From positions 1 to 40,778 of the forward strand of contig JAAYAB010000097.1 in assembly GCA_012719595.1 (NCBI GenBank): DNA of 40,778 bases. Direction: 5' to 3'. This document shows positions 1 to 9,363 of the stretch, in pieces. Both the position numbers and the translations under genes were made by a program. The notes below the pieces were generated by a model that was not told the DNA's origin, ran no database searches, and worked only from the letters and a program-made list of their open reading frames with translations. The stretch's first letter is position 1. Each line of letters opens with the position of its first letter. The stretch comes from Bacillota bacterium. Its GTDB lineage: Bacteria > Bacillota > DTU014.

Positions 1-1
1 C

Positions 2-2467
2 ACCCGTGAGATGGAGGTGCGAGGAATCGCCACGCGCATCGCCAAGCTGCTCAGCGATGATCCAGCACTGGACCCCTCTCAGATTGGAGTCATCGTCCCG
101 AACCTCGATCGCTATCAGGCACTCATAGAGGAGTACTTCGCAGCGTACGGAGTGCCCGTAGACTTCCCGGGCGGGTTTCCGCTGAAGGCGAGCCCGGCTG
201 CATCGATCGCAAGAGCCCTGCTGCTGCAGGCGCAGACTCCGGGCGACAGGGCGGGCCTGTTCCGGCTCCTTGCCTCAGGACTGGTCGAGGCGGACGGCAT
301 AGACATACAGACGCTTGATCGGCTCGCCAGGCGGTTCAACGTCTCAAATCTGACTGAACTGGCGGATGTGCTGGACGAGATGCCCGAAGAGTACCTTCCT
401 GAGGAAGAGGGGCGGGCGAGCCTGGAGCAGAGTCTGAACGGCCTCCAGTCCCTGCTGGACGACCTTCAGGTCCTGGGGAGGGAGGCCAACCCCCGGACGT
501 TTTCGGATGCACTGATCGGCGTGATGTCAAAGCTGAGGGTAGTGGTCAACGCGGTCCGTGTCCCATGGCCCGCGGCGGAAGGGTCCAAGTTCAGTATTGC
601 CAGACCCGACAACCTCGAGTTCTCAGACGAGTGGTCCAGGCGGAATGCCCGAGCCCTCTCAGCGTTCGTGGACGCGGTTGGCGATGTCAGAGACGCGTTG
701 CGGCTGTTCGACGGAGGAAAAGGCCCTGCTCCAGAGGAGCTCGTTCGCATGATAGAAGACGTGCTGGATGAGCGGCGGTACCGGTGCCGGCCGGTCGAAG
801 AGGCCGTCAGGGTGATGAGCTTCGCCGACTCCCGAGGGATGGGTTTCCGCCACTGCTTCGTGCTCGGCCTCGTTGAGGGTGAGTTCCCGTCAATGCCAGA
901 CAGGGGATTCCTGCTCCGGAAGCCTGTCGAGTGGCAGGAGCGTCGCAGAGAAGCAGCGTACTCCCTGATCGACCTCATGCTCGGATGTGAACGCGTGTCG
1001 CTGAGCGCGTTTGCCGCTGACGGTTCGGACCGGTTTTCCATTTCTCCCTTGTTGAGAGACTGTCCTCAGGAAACCGTGGAGGAAGTGGCCTCCACGGCAC
1101 AGGACGACGATTCCGGTGCCCGGGCAGACTTCGAGACGCAGATCGCAGTAGGGGCCGCCCTCTCTCAGGACCGGCCCGACGTCTTGATGCAGCTCTTGCC
1201 AGCCTGTGGCGCATCGCAATGTCTCGAGCAACTGCGGATGGAGGTTTGCAGAGAGGGCAGTGGCAGGGGAGGGCCATACGGCGGCGAAGTGCGGCCTGGG
1301 CTTCTGAACCTTGAAAACAGGAGATTCTCGGTCACGCAGCTCGAGACCTACATCCGATGCCCGTTCCTGTATATGGCAAGGTACATACTTGGCGTCGAAC
1401 CTCTGGAGGAAGTGGACGACGAGCTGGAGAGCAGTGAGATGGGGAGCCTCATCCACCAGGTTCTGGCGGAGTTCGGGAGAAAAGACGGATTCAAGCTGCT
1501 GAAATCTGATCTGGCTGCAGCCAGGCGATTGCTTCTCAAGATCGCGCAGGACGCGTTCGGGACTGCCGCTGCCGCGGGGCGGGCCGGCCTGTTTGTGCGG
1601 GTGCAGTACGAGAGACTGGTCGACGGGCTGGACCAGGGTGGGCTCGAACAGGCTGGCTGCGAGCAGGATGGACTGAACCAGGCTAGACCTGGCGAGGCAG
1701 GACTGGACCATCATCGGCTCAAGCAGGATGGACTGATCCGGGCTGGATCCGATCAGGCTGGGCTCGAACAGGCCGGGCCGGGCCAGGGTGCTGCCGGGCA
1801 GGACGCAGCCGAACAGGACAGGCAAAGGTTCGGACTGCTGCGCAGATTCCTTGACGCAGAGGCTGGGAGAGTGTCATCCGCAGTCCCCAGGTTGTTTGAA
1901 CACGAGTTCGAACTCGACATACCGCCCCGAAGCTGTCAGGACTCTGACTGCCGTGATCCTGTGAAGATCATTGGGAAGATTGACAGAGTGGACGTGTCTG
2001 AGGACGGTTCGCTCTGCTTCGTGATTGACTACAAGACCGGACGGCTGCCCGCGATCTCTGACATAGGAAGAGGCCTGTCGCTTCAGCTGCCTGTCTATAT
2101 TATGGCCCTGGATCAGGAAAAACGTCTGCGCAACACTGTTGCACGAGTGTCTGGGTACTGCCACCTTCCGCCTGCCGGGCCGGTCAAGTTCAGCACGACC
2201 TTCGGAGACCTCGGCTGTCTGCCTGAGGTGCTCGATCGCTCCGCAGGAAGAGGTGACCTTGACCTCTCCGAAGTCGGTGGACTGGACGCGATAGCCGACC
2301 TGATTCTTGCACTTTGCGAGCAGATTCGTCAGGGGCGGTTTGCTACGACCGCTTTGGATGAGAACCGGGCCGGTTGCAGGTACTGCGAGTTCTCGCGTGT
2401 GTGCAGGCACGATCGAATCGACACTGCCTGGGCGGAGCAGTCCCCCAAAGCGGAAGGAGGGTCCTGA
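2..2467 (+). CDS. addB: AddB-type helicase-nuclease subunit, 5' truncated
   Basis: This is the C-terminal 821 residues of the AddB subunit of the AddAB double-strand-break resection complex. The frame stays open to the window edge (codons from base 2), so the true start lies upstream. The PDDEXK nuclease domain shows a GKIDRVD segment followed by DYKTG. The four Fe-S cysteines of the AddB family are present: one in RCPF (base 1358), then CRYC and a further Cys near the end (bases 2375-2404, spacing C-x2-C-x5-C). Between the first cysteine and the catalytic core lies a Gly/Gln-rich linker made of thirteen 5-residue repeats (1625-1819), which I do not expect in the family. The stop lies one base before the addA start, with the addA ribosome binding site inside addB, so the two are almost certainly co-translated. 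Family assignment is firm; the linker's role is unknown. Confidence 0.9.
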   Translation, partial: TREMEVRGIATRIAKLLSDDPALDPSQIGVIVPNLDRYQALIEEYFAAYGVPVDFPGGFPLKASPAASIARALLLQAQTPGDRAGLFRLLASGLVEADGIDIQTLDRLARRFNVSNLTELADVLDEMPEEYLPEEEGRASLEQSLNGLQSLLDDLQVLGREANPRTFSDALIGVMSKLRVVVNAVRVPWPAAEGSKFSIARPDNLEFSDEWSRRNARALSAFVDAVGDVRDALRLFDGGKGPAPEELVRMIEDVLDERRYRCRPVEEAVRVMSFADSRGMGFRHCFVLGLVEGEFPSMPDRGFLLRKPVEWQERRREAAYSLIDLMLGCERVSLSAFAADGSDRFSISPLLRDCPQETVEEVASTAQDDDSGARADFETQIAVGAALSQDRPDVLMQLLPACGASQCLEQLRMEVCREGSGRGGPYGGEVRPGLLNLENRRFSVTQLETYIRCPFLYMARYILGVEPLEEVDDELESSEMGSLIHQVLAEFGRKDGFKLLKSDLAAARRLLLKIAQDAFGTAAAAGRAGLFVRVQYERLVDGLDQGGLEQAGCEQDGLNQARPGEAGLDHHRLKQDGLIRAGSDQAGLEQAGPGQGAAGQDAAEQDRQRFGLLRRFLDAEAGRVSSAVPRLFEHEFELDIPPRSCQDSDCRDPVKIIGKIDRVDVSEDGSLCFVIDYKTGRLPAISDIGRGLSLQLPVYIMALDQEKRLRNTVARVSGYCHLPPAGPVKFSTTFGDLGCLPEVLDRSAGRGDLDLSEVGGLDAIADLILALCEQIRQGRFATTALDENRAGCRYCEFSRVCRHDRIDTAWAEQSPKAEGGS
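1625..1819 (+). repeat. In-frame 15-nt repeat array in addB linker (13 units)
   Basis: Thirteen consecutive 15-base units encode variants of the pentapeptide GLEQA (GLDQG, GLEQA, GCEQD, GLNQA, RPGEA, GLDHH, RLKQD and so on). The GLEQA unit occurs twice with nearly identical DNA. Degeneration is mostly by substitution while the 15-base register is kept. Confidence 0.88.
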
Positions 2468-2468
2468 A

Positions 2469-5400
2469 GTGGGGCTTGAGGACACCTTCGGCATTCGGTG
2501 GACGGACTCGCAGCGCGACGCACTCGATATCCATGTCAACACAGCCGTGACTGCAGGTGCAGGCTCAGGCAAGACGCAGGTGTTGGCTGCCAGGTACTTG
2601 CTGGCCGCGCAGCAGTTGATTGCCTCAACAGAGTACAAAGGGCCTGAGCACATACTGGTTCTCACGTTTACGGACAAGGCCGCCGCAGAGATGAGGGAGC
2701 GGATCGGCGCGGCCATTCAGAACTACGTGCGAGGATCAGACTTCAGCCGGCTGGATCCGCTGCTCAAGGATCGCTGGCTGAGGTTCTACACAGATCTGCC
2801 GGTGGGCGAGATATCCACCATCCATTCCTTCTGCGCCAGAATCCTGCGCCAGTACCCTGTCGAGGCCCGTGTGGACCCCGAATTCGCGATCATTGAGACC
2901 TATCAGCAGAAGCAACTGCTTGAGGACTCCATCAGAGCCGTCGTTTCCCGTCTTGCACGCGACATGGACGACAGCCTCGCACTCCTTCTCAAGACATGGA
3001 GTGCGCCGCGCCTGGCAGAAGTGCTGGCTATGCTTGCCGAGAACGGCCCACTGCTTTCAGACTGGTTCGACAGGTACGGCAATCGCACGATTGTCGAGTT
3101 GGAGCAGAACCAGCGCGAGACGATCATGAAGGCTGTGGTGCGAGGTCTGAAGGAGCTCAACACAGCGGACCACGCGCAGTTGATCGCTGAGATCGACGCG
3201 TGTCCGACCCTGAAGGATGCAGCCGGGGATAGACTCGAAGAGCAGAGACGCGTCGTGGCTGGCTGTTGGCGGAGGTGCATGCAATCCATCGGGACAGGCG
3301 ACGTAGACATCGATGCTCTCACCGGCCTTATCGATGCACTGTGCAGGCAGGACGGCTCGCCGCGCTCATTCAGGAATATGGGTTCGGCTTCCGTCTGGGG
3401 AAAGCAGGGCAAGGAGTTCGTTGGAGGCAGGCTCCAGCTTCTGGCCGAAGCAGTGTCCGCGCGCGTGTCCGATCTGAGTCTGAGGTTTGGTGAACACGAT
3501 CTAGCGTCTGTGCATGTGCTCAAGGCGCTTGCGATGGTCGGGCGGTCTGTGTTCGAACACTTCCGGCAGTCAAAGGACCGCTCAGGCGTGCTGGACTTCT
3601 CTGATCTGGAGACTCGTGCCCGCGAGCTCCTCACGGTGCCTTCCGTCAGAGCCTCACTAGCGTCGCGCTACCGATATGTCTTGGTCGACGAGTTTCAGGA
3701 CACGAACGGAATGCAGTGGGAGATCATCCGCAGCCTTTGCACAACCGAAGACGGTTCGTTCTCGCCGGACAAGCTGTTTCTTGTAGGCGATGAGAAGCAG
3801 GCCATTTACTCGTTTAGAGGCGGGGATGTGACCACCTTCGCGAGGGCGAGGCGTGAGTTGGCAGCTGGAACCACCGTGCCCGGAGCCGACGCGCACGGCA
3901 GTCCCGGAACCGTGGCAACGCACGTGCCTGGAGCCGCCGTATCCGCAGCCCGCGAGGCCAGCTCATACAGAAAGGTCGTGTTTGAAGACAACTTCCGCTC
4001 GTGTCAGCGGCTGGTCGACTCATTCAACTACCTCTTCTCACGCCTGCTGAGCTCTGGAGGGGTGCCCGATTACGAGGCTCAGTTCCAACACATGGTCAAA
4101 TCCAACGAGAAGATCACGCAGGACGGGTGGGCGGAGATTCACCTGCTGAGAACAAGCGACGGAATAGACCGTCTGGCGGCTGAAGCGGAGATGGTCGCGG
4201 AGCTCGCGAAGCGGATGGCTTCGGATGACGCAGTGAAAGCTCTCGCGGGCGGCGAAATGCCTCTTGTCGCCATTTTGTTGAGGCGAATGAGTGCGGTCAA
4301 AATCTATGAGAGTGCTCTTCGCAGGCATGGCCTTGCTTTCTCCACAGTCAAAGGACGAGGGTTCTACGCCCAGCAGGAAGTGCTCGATCTGTTCAACCTG
4401 CTAGCCTTCCTCTCTGACCCAAGGAGAGATATCGAGCTGTTCGGCGTGCTCCGCTCGCCTGTCTTCGGTTTGAGTGACGACGATGTCGTAGCCATATTGG
4501 GGCCGGGCACAGGAGCCGTCTGGGATCGACTGAGAAGCAGGCAGATGCCCAAGGCAGTCCGATGCACGCAGGTGCTTGAGAGCTGGCGGGAGATCCGAGA
4601 CCGGTGCTCGGTGGCGAGACTCATCCGCCATATACTCGTCGACTCTGGGCTTTTCGCTCCTCTTGCATATGGAAGGCGTGGTAAGCAGCGGCTGGCCAAT
4701 GTCGAGAAAGTGATCTCGCTGGCTCGGTCTTCAGACGCTCGCGGGAGCGGTCTCGCAGAGTTTGTGGAGTTCCTCGAACGCCAGATGGAGAGTGAAGAGC
4801 CTGAGGGAGAGGCGGAGTTGACGATAGAGTCGCCGGTGGTGCTCATGACCATCCACCAGGCAAAAGGGCTTCAGTTCCCTGCGGTGATCGTGCCCGACCT
4901 CTCGGCGCGGTTCAACATGGGATTCGAAGCCCCTGTGTACATAGGGGAAGTCGAAGGCCGCCGAGAACTCGGAATCAAGGCACCTGACCCTCTGAACCAG
5001 GGAGCGATGGAGAAGACCGCGTTGAGGACTCTGATCCAGAACACGATCAAGAGGCGCGATTTGGCTGAGCAGAAGCGGCTGCTCTATGTCGCAGCAACGA
5101 GAGCTCGGCTGCTGTTGGCACTGGTTGGGCAAGCGCCCTCAAGATCCGTTCAGGACAAGAGCTTCGAAGAACTCCTCTGCTGGAGTGAGTGGATCTGGAA
5201 AGCTTGTGACCTAGAATTCGTGGACGAGGGCACCCTGGCCTGGTCCGCACATCTTCAGCAGCCGACCGAGTCCGCAAGGGTAAGCATTGGTCCGATGACT
5301 GCGGTTCTCCACCGTCTCGGGTTTGCGCAGCCTCCCACCTCTTTGAGTGCGGCCGGCCGAGTTGCCGCGGCAGAGGCGTCCGCCGGCCTCGACGAGGTGA

Positions 5401-6452
5401 TCGATGGGGGAACCGGCGAAGCGGCTGATGCAGTGGCCGGCAGAGCGCTTGATGACATGACTGAGCGTGAGGACGTAGGCTTGAGGAGCGTTTCCAAGAG
5501 GCTGGACATCCTGGACAAGCTCGCCAAGGCCGAACTCGCACCTGTTACTGAGCAGAGGCGCGTCCTTTCGCGGCGAGTGATAGACCTGTCTGCGACCGCA
5601 GTCATGGACTACACGAGATGCCCGCGGCTGTACTACTTAAGGCACTATATCGGCGTTCCTGAGCAGCTGCTGGATCAGTGGGCGGACTCGGCCTGCTGCG
5701 AGGCATCGGCAGGCTGCGAGCCATCAGGCGGCTGCCGGGCTGAGGCCAATCCCCGCCGCGGGTACAGCGAAGACATTGCCTTGAGGGCGCGGAGCAGATA
5801 CGGCGAAGACATGACCATGGGTGCGAGGATCGGCGATTTGCTCCACCGGCTCATCGCTCACGAGGTATACGGTCCTGGGGACCCGCGGACCGAGATGCTG
5901 GTCAAGTCACTGCTGCCTCCGGCGGAATTGCCTCTGTTGGGCACTTACGTGGAGACTATCAACGCTCACCTGTCGTCCTTGCAGTCGCTCGGATACGCGG
6001 GCCGGCTCCGCAGCCTCCCTCGGAACGCCAGGCGCTGTGAGGTCGAGCTCGACTTGGTGGTCGGCAGCACCGATCAGTACGTTGTAAGGTTTACCGGATT
6101 CATCGATATGCTGGTGTCGACGCAGGCCGGGAAGTGGCGCATTCTAGACTTCAAGACAAACGCCGTGGGCGGCGCTGATATAGCCAGATTCACTGAGGAA
6201 CACCTTTACGATCTGCAGATGGAACTCTACCTGGCCGCCGCAGGACTCGCGCTGTCGAGGGCGGGCAGAGAAGACACAATCGAGAAGGCGGAGATCATCT
6301 ATACCTCTGCAGCTCTCCGTCACGAGGTCGACCCGGATCCTAACGCGATCGACAAGCTGTTGGAGGTCGCTCGCTCGATCTATGACGGGCGGTTCCCAAG
6401 GTGCGACGGCGCGTGCGACACGTGCGGGTATGAGGCTGTGTGCCGACCGTGA
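2469..6452 (+). CDS. addA: AddA-type helicase-nuclease subunit with Fe-S cysteine pattern
   Basis: This is a UvrD-family (SF1A) helicase fused to a C-terminal PDDEXK nuclease, the motor and second nuclease of AddAB. A GTG start at 2469 is chosen because GGAGG (2456-2460) sits 8 bases upstream and addB stops at 2467; an in-frame opening further upstream would lie wholly inside addB. The protein is 1327 residues. Walker A is AGAGSGKT (about residues 29-36) and the Walker B segment is DEFQDT (about 407-412). The nuclease core shows FIDML and LDFKTN. A Cys in YTRCPRLYY (residue 1051) and a terminal C-x2-C-x5-C (1316, 1319, 1325) reproduce the Fe-S layout normally associated with AddB. Two low-complexity repeat insertions (3868-3952 and 5688-5741) interrupt the helicase and nuclease parts. 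Confidence 0.92.
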   Translation: MGLEDTFGIRWTDSQRDALDIHVNTAVTAGAGSGKTQVLAARYLLAAQQLIASTEYKGPEHILVLTFTDKAAAEMRERIGAAIQNYVRGSDFSRLDPLLKDRWLRFYTDLPVGEISTIHSFCARILRQYPVEARVDPEFAIIETYQQKQLLEDSIRAVVSRLARDMDDSLALLLKTWSAPRLAEVLAMLAENGPLLSDWFDRYGNRTIVELEQNQRETIMKAVVRGLKELNTADHAQLIAEIDACPTLKDAAGDRLEEQRRVVAGCWRRCMQSIGTGDVDIDALTGLIDALCRQDGSPRSFRNMGSASVWGKQGKEFVGGRLQLLAEAVSARVSDLSLRFGEHDLASVHVLKALAMVGRSVFEHFRQSKDRSGVLDFSDLETRARELLTVPSVRASLASRYRYVLVDEFQDTNGMQWEIIRSLCTTEDGSFSPDKLFLVGDEKQAIYSFRGGDVTTFARARRELAAGTTVPGADAHGSPGTVATHVPGAAVSAAREASSYRKVVFEDNFRSCQRLVDSFNYLFSRLLSSGGVPDYEAQFQHMVKSNEKITQDGWAEIHLLRTSDGIDRLAAEAEMVAELAKRMASDDAVKALAGGEMPLVAILLRRMSAVKIYESALRRHGLAFSTVKGRGFYAQQEVLDLFNLLAFLSDPRRDIELFGVLRSPVFGLSDDDVVAILGPGTGAVWDRLRSRQMPKAVRCTQVLESWREIRDRCSVARLIRHILVDSGLFAPLAYGRRGKQRLANVEKVISLARSSDARGSGLAEFVEFLERQMESEEPEGEAELTIESPVVLMTIHQAKGLQFPAVIVPDLSARFNMGFEAPVYIGEVEGRRELGIKAPDPLNQGAMEKTALRTLIQNTIKRRDLAEQKRLLYVAATRARLLLALVGQAPSRSVQDKSFEELLCWSEWIWKACDLEFVDEGTLAWSAHLQQPTESARVSIGPMTAVLHRLGFAQPPTSLSAAGRVAAAEASAGLDEVIDGGTGEAADAVAGRALDDMTEREDVGLRSVSKRLDILDKLAKAELAPVTEQRRVLSRRVIDLSATAVMDYTRCPRLYYLRHYIGVPEQLLDQWADSACCEASAGCEPSGGCRAEANPRRGYSEDIALRARSRYGEDMTMGARIGDLLHRLIAHEVYGPGDPRTEMLVKSLLPPAELPLLGTYVETINAHLSSLQSLGYAGRLRSLPRNARRCEVELDLVVGSTDQYVVRFTGFIDMLVSTQAGKWRILDFKTNAVGGADIARFTEEHLYDLQMELYLAAAGLALSRAGREDTIEKAEIIYTSAALRHEVDPDPNAIDKLLEVARSIYDGRFPRCDGACDTCGYEAVCRP
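3868..3952 (+). repeat. Degenerate repeat insertion in addA helicase domain
   Basis: About three degenerate units of 21-30 bases, each containing a form of CCCGGAGCC or CCCGGAACC, encode a Val-Pro-Gly-Ala-rich insert shortly after the DEFQDT and GDEKQAIYSFRGGD motifs. The insert is in frame and its copies differ in length. Confidence 0.6.
5688..5741 (+). repeat. 18-nt x3 repeat in addA nuclease domain
   Basis: Three 18-base units encode SACCEA, SAGCEP and SGGCRA just after the first Fe-S-type cysteine region. A second, weaker duplication follows (RGYSEDIALRA and RSRYGEDMTMGA). The insert adds several cysteines that are probably unrelated to the cluster. Confidence 0.7.
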
Positions 6453-6493
6453 GGCAAACCTTCGATACAACTGTGTGAGATGCAGTGATAATC

Positions 6494-6502
6494 TGCTATA
6501 AT
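6494..6502 (+). promoter_or_regulatory. Extended -10 promoter of purSL-purQ
   Basis: TGCTATAAT is a perfect -10 hexamer with the TGn extension, 38 bases before the purSL ATG. The -35 region (about 6474-6479) is weak, as is usual for extended -10 promoters. No purine riboswitch structure was recognised in the short leader. Confidence 0.7.
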
Positions 6503-6540
6503 CTAGTGCGTGGCATAGATGAGCCGAAGGGAGCAGACAG

Positions 6541-9363
6541 ATGGGTATAGTTGCTGTTTACGTGCAAAGACATGATGATCCTGAGGCGAGAATGCTGGAG
6601 AAGCGGCTCCGCCTTCAGGGATACAAGACGCTTAGTGCAGTAAGGATAGAGCGCGTGTACAGGCTCGAGGGCGCCGTGACGATCCAGTCGCTTCTGCCTC
6701 TCCTCGTGAATCCCGTCAGCGAGTCCTACTCGGAGGAGAGCAGTCTAGTGCCAGAACAGGGGCCTGTAGTCGAGATCGGCTACCAGAAGGCCGTGACCGA
6801 CCCTGAGACGCCCTCGATCCTGGAGGGGGCGAGGGCCCTCGGCGTGTATGGGCTGGAGTGGGCCAGGCTCAGCATGCGCTATCAGTTTTCGGGGATCACT
6901 GGCGATGAGGCTCTTCGCATCGCGAAAGCCCACCTCTACAACCCGATTGTTCAGATGATTGTGACAGAATCGTCATATGGAAGCACGCTGAGGCCGTCGG
7001 GAGAGCCCGAGCCGGTCAGAAGGATCAGCCTTCGCGGGTTGAGTGACGCGGAGTTGGCTAAGGTCTCAGAGCGAAATTCCTGGTATGCGCCGCTTGAGCA
7101 GATGAAAGCCCTGCAGAGATATGAGGAGCAGCGCGGACGCGAACTGACCGATGCCGAGATCGAGATCATCGTGCAGAGCTGGAGCGATCACTGCTATCAC
7201 ACGACATGGAAGAGCCTCGGTCTGCTCAAGGTTCTGATGAACGCAACGGAGTCGATTGATCACCCGATGGTGGTGTCAGTCTTCAAGGACAACGCGGGGG
7301 CGATCGAGTTCTTCGACGGCTACGCGGTCACATTGAAGGGCGAGACACACAATTTCCCGAGCTCCATCGCGACATTCGGAGGCGTAACGACGAAGCACGG
7401 AGGCGTCATACGCGACACCATAGGGTTTGGCAAGGGAGCGTATCCGATCGGAGGGAGCACGATAATGGGCACCATGGACCCTCGGACTCCCGACGAGGAG
7501 GTGCCTGCCGGAGCGCTCAATCCAGGTCACATAGTGCGTGAGTCGATTCGCGGCACTGCCTACTACTGCAATCCCATGGGAATCCCGATGATGTACTCCG
7601 TCTACCGGGCGCACCCGGGCTACCCGAAGTGCTTGGCTCTGGGTCACTCGATCGGGATCATCCCGAAGGAGCACGCACTCAAGGAACGCCCCGTGCCAGG
7701 TGACAAGCTGGTTCTCATAGGGGGGCCGACAGGCCGGGACGGCATACACGGCGCAACTGCCAGTTCGGTCGAGATGACGGGAGAGACTGCCGAGAAGGAA
7801 TCGGCAGCCGTCCAGATCGGCCACCCGATAACAGAGCGCAAGTTCATGGAAGCCATCCCGCTGCTGAGGGATTCCGGCTGCATAAGGGCAATCACCGACC
7901 TCGGCGCCGGAGGGATCTCGTGCGCAGCAGGTGAGATGGGTGAAGCGACTGGAGTCGAAGTCAATCTTGACGCAGTCCCCCTCAAGGACCAGAGTCTAAG
8001 CGCATGGGAGATTCTCCTCTCTGAGTCCCAGGAACGCATGGCCATGGCGATCCCGGCGGACCGTGTCGCCGACGCCCTGCGCATTCTCGAGCGCTTCAGC
8101 GTGGACGCAACCATCATTGGAACGTTCACAGGCGATCGAAGGTTCCGCGCTTCCTGGCGGGGAGAGACTGTCGCGGATATCGACATGAGCTTCCTCTGGG
8201 GCGCCTGTCCGATCCCACAGGCGCAAGTAAAGACACCCGAGCCTGCAAAGACGTGCTGCTGCAAGGGCGATGTTGCGAAGCTAGACCTGGCAGGACTGTC
8301 CGATGCAGCGAAACGGGTCTTGAGCCACTACCACTGCTGCGACCAATCGCAGGCAGGATTCCAGTTCGATTCCACGGTGCAGGGAAGGACCGTGATAGGA
8401 CCGTATGGCGGCAAGACCGGGAAGATGCCGACCAATGTGTTCGTAGCTGCACCCCTGAGGGGCAAGCCCTACGGCGTGGTAAGCACGATCGCATACAACC
8501 CGTTCTACGGAGACGTCGACTCTGCAGGCCTGGTCAAGCTAATGGTCGTGGAGGCGATTGCCCGAGCTGTGGCTGCCGGCGCAGATCCGCAGTCTATAGC
8601 TCTCAACGACAACTTCTACACGCCCAAGTACACGCCCGAGGTAGGGTGGCATCTGAAGCGAATGGTCGAGACGGCTGCGAGCATATCGAAGGAGTTCGGA
8701 ACGCCTTTCATTTCCGGGAAAGACTCGAGTTCGGGCACTTTCCTGACGACAGACGGCAAGAGCATAGACGTCCCGCTGACCTTTGCTGTGGCGACTATTG
8801 GCAAGATGGCCGACGTGTCCCGGGTTAGGACCAAGGACTTCAAGTCGATAGGGAGCTCGATCGTCCTAGTCGGCGGCATCGACCCGACCAGACTCGGAGG
8901 CTCGGTCTACCTCGACTGCTTCGGCAAGCGGGGATCGGAGCTGTACGCCTCTGATGATCCGAGCTATACCCAGCGAGTCAAGAAACTGTGGTACAGGCTG
9001 CACGACTTGTACGGCAGGAGCGGCTGCTGCGTGAAGGCTGCGTCGGCTGTCGGAGAGGGCGGGGTCTTCGTCCGGCTGTTCGAGATGGCGTACGGCGGCG
9101 GACTGGGCGTTGACCTGTCGCTGGATTCGTCGGCCGGTCCGCTTGAGGGGCTGCTCTTCTCAGAATGCATCGGCTCAGTGCTGGTCGAAGTCGGCAGCGA
9201 GTCGGATCTTGAGGAGCTGTTTGGCGATCTGCCGTACGTGGTCCTCGGGAGGACGATCAGCGAGCCGGTGATCAGAGTCTCGTACTGTGGGGATTCTGTG
9301 GAACTGCCCATGGACGACTTAGTGAACGCGTGGGAAAGCACATTTGGAGAGGTGGTGCTGTGA
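6541..9363 (+). CDS. purL: Phosphoribosylformylglycinamidine synthase, PurS-PurL fusion type
   Basis: FGAM synthase converts FGAR, ATP and glutamine-derived ammonia to FGAM in purine synthesis. The product is 940 residues, about 200 more than small bacterial PurL (around 740) and well short of the 1300-residue form with built-in glutaminase. The first 170 or so residues look like PurS-type material fused to PurL. This fits the absence of a separate purS next to it and the presence of a separate purQ. PurL hallmarks are the SDHCYHTTWKS segment (about residue 218), the KGETHNFPS loop (about 266), and the ITDLGAGG and SGKDSS glycine-rich segments. ATG 6541 follows AAGGGAG by 7 bases. The stop overlaps the purQ start by one base. 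Confidence 0.92.
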   Translation: MGIVAVYVQRHDDPEARMLEKRLRLQGYKTLSAVRIERVYRLEGAVTIQSLLPLLVNPVSESYSEESSLVPEQGPVVEIGYQKAVTDPETPSILEGARALGVYGLEWARLSMRYQFSGITGDEALRIAKAHLYNPIVQMIVTESSYGSTLRPSGEPEPVRRISLRGLSDAELAKVSERNSWYAPLEQMKALQRYEEQRGRELTDAEIEIIVQSWSDHCYHTTWKSLGLLKVLMNATESIDHPMVVSVFKDNAGAIEFFDGYAVTLKGETHNFPSSIATFGGVTTKHGGVIRDTIGFGKGAYPIGGSTIMGTMDPRTPDEEVPAGALNPGHIVRESIRGTAYYCNPMGIPMMYSVYRAHPGYPKCLALGHSIGIIPKEHALKERPVPGDKLVLIGGPTGRDGIHGATASSVEMTGETAEKESAAVQIGHPITERKFMEAIPLLRDSGCIRAITDLGAGGISCAAGEMGEATGVEVNLDAVPLKDQSLSAWEILLSESQERMAMAIPADRVADALRILERFSVDATIIGTFTGDRRFRASWRGETVADIDMSFLWGACPIPQAQVKTPEPAKTCCCKGDVAKLDLAGLSDAAKRVLSHYHCCDQSQAGFQFDSTVQGRTVIGPYGGKTGKMPTNVFVAAPLRGKPYGVVSTIAYNPFYGDVDSAGLVKLMVVEAIARAVAAGADPQSIALNDNFYTPKYTPEVGWHLKRMVETAASISKEFGTPFISGKDSSSGTFLTTDGKSIDVPLTFAVATIGKMADVSRVRTKDFKSIGSSIVLVGGIDPTRLGGSVYLDCFGKRGSELYASDDPSYTQRVKKLWYRLHDLYGRSGCCVKAASAVGEGGVFVRLFEMAYGGGLGVDLSLDSSAGPLEGLLFSECIGSVLVEVGSESDLEELFGDLPYVVLGRTISEPVIRVSYCGDSVELPMDDLVNAWESTFGEVVL

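Noticed and set aside
890-1825. Long minus-strand frame of 311 codons in addB
   Set aside because: It is a shadow of the addB frame, partly produced by the 15-base repeat; it lacks a start signal and any known motif.
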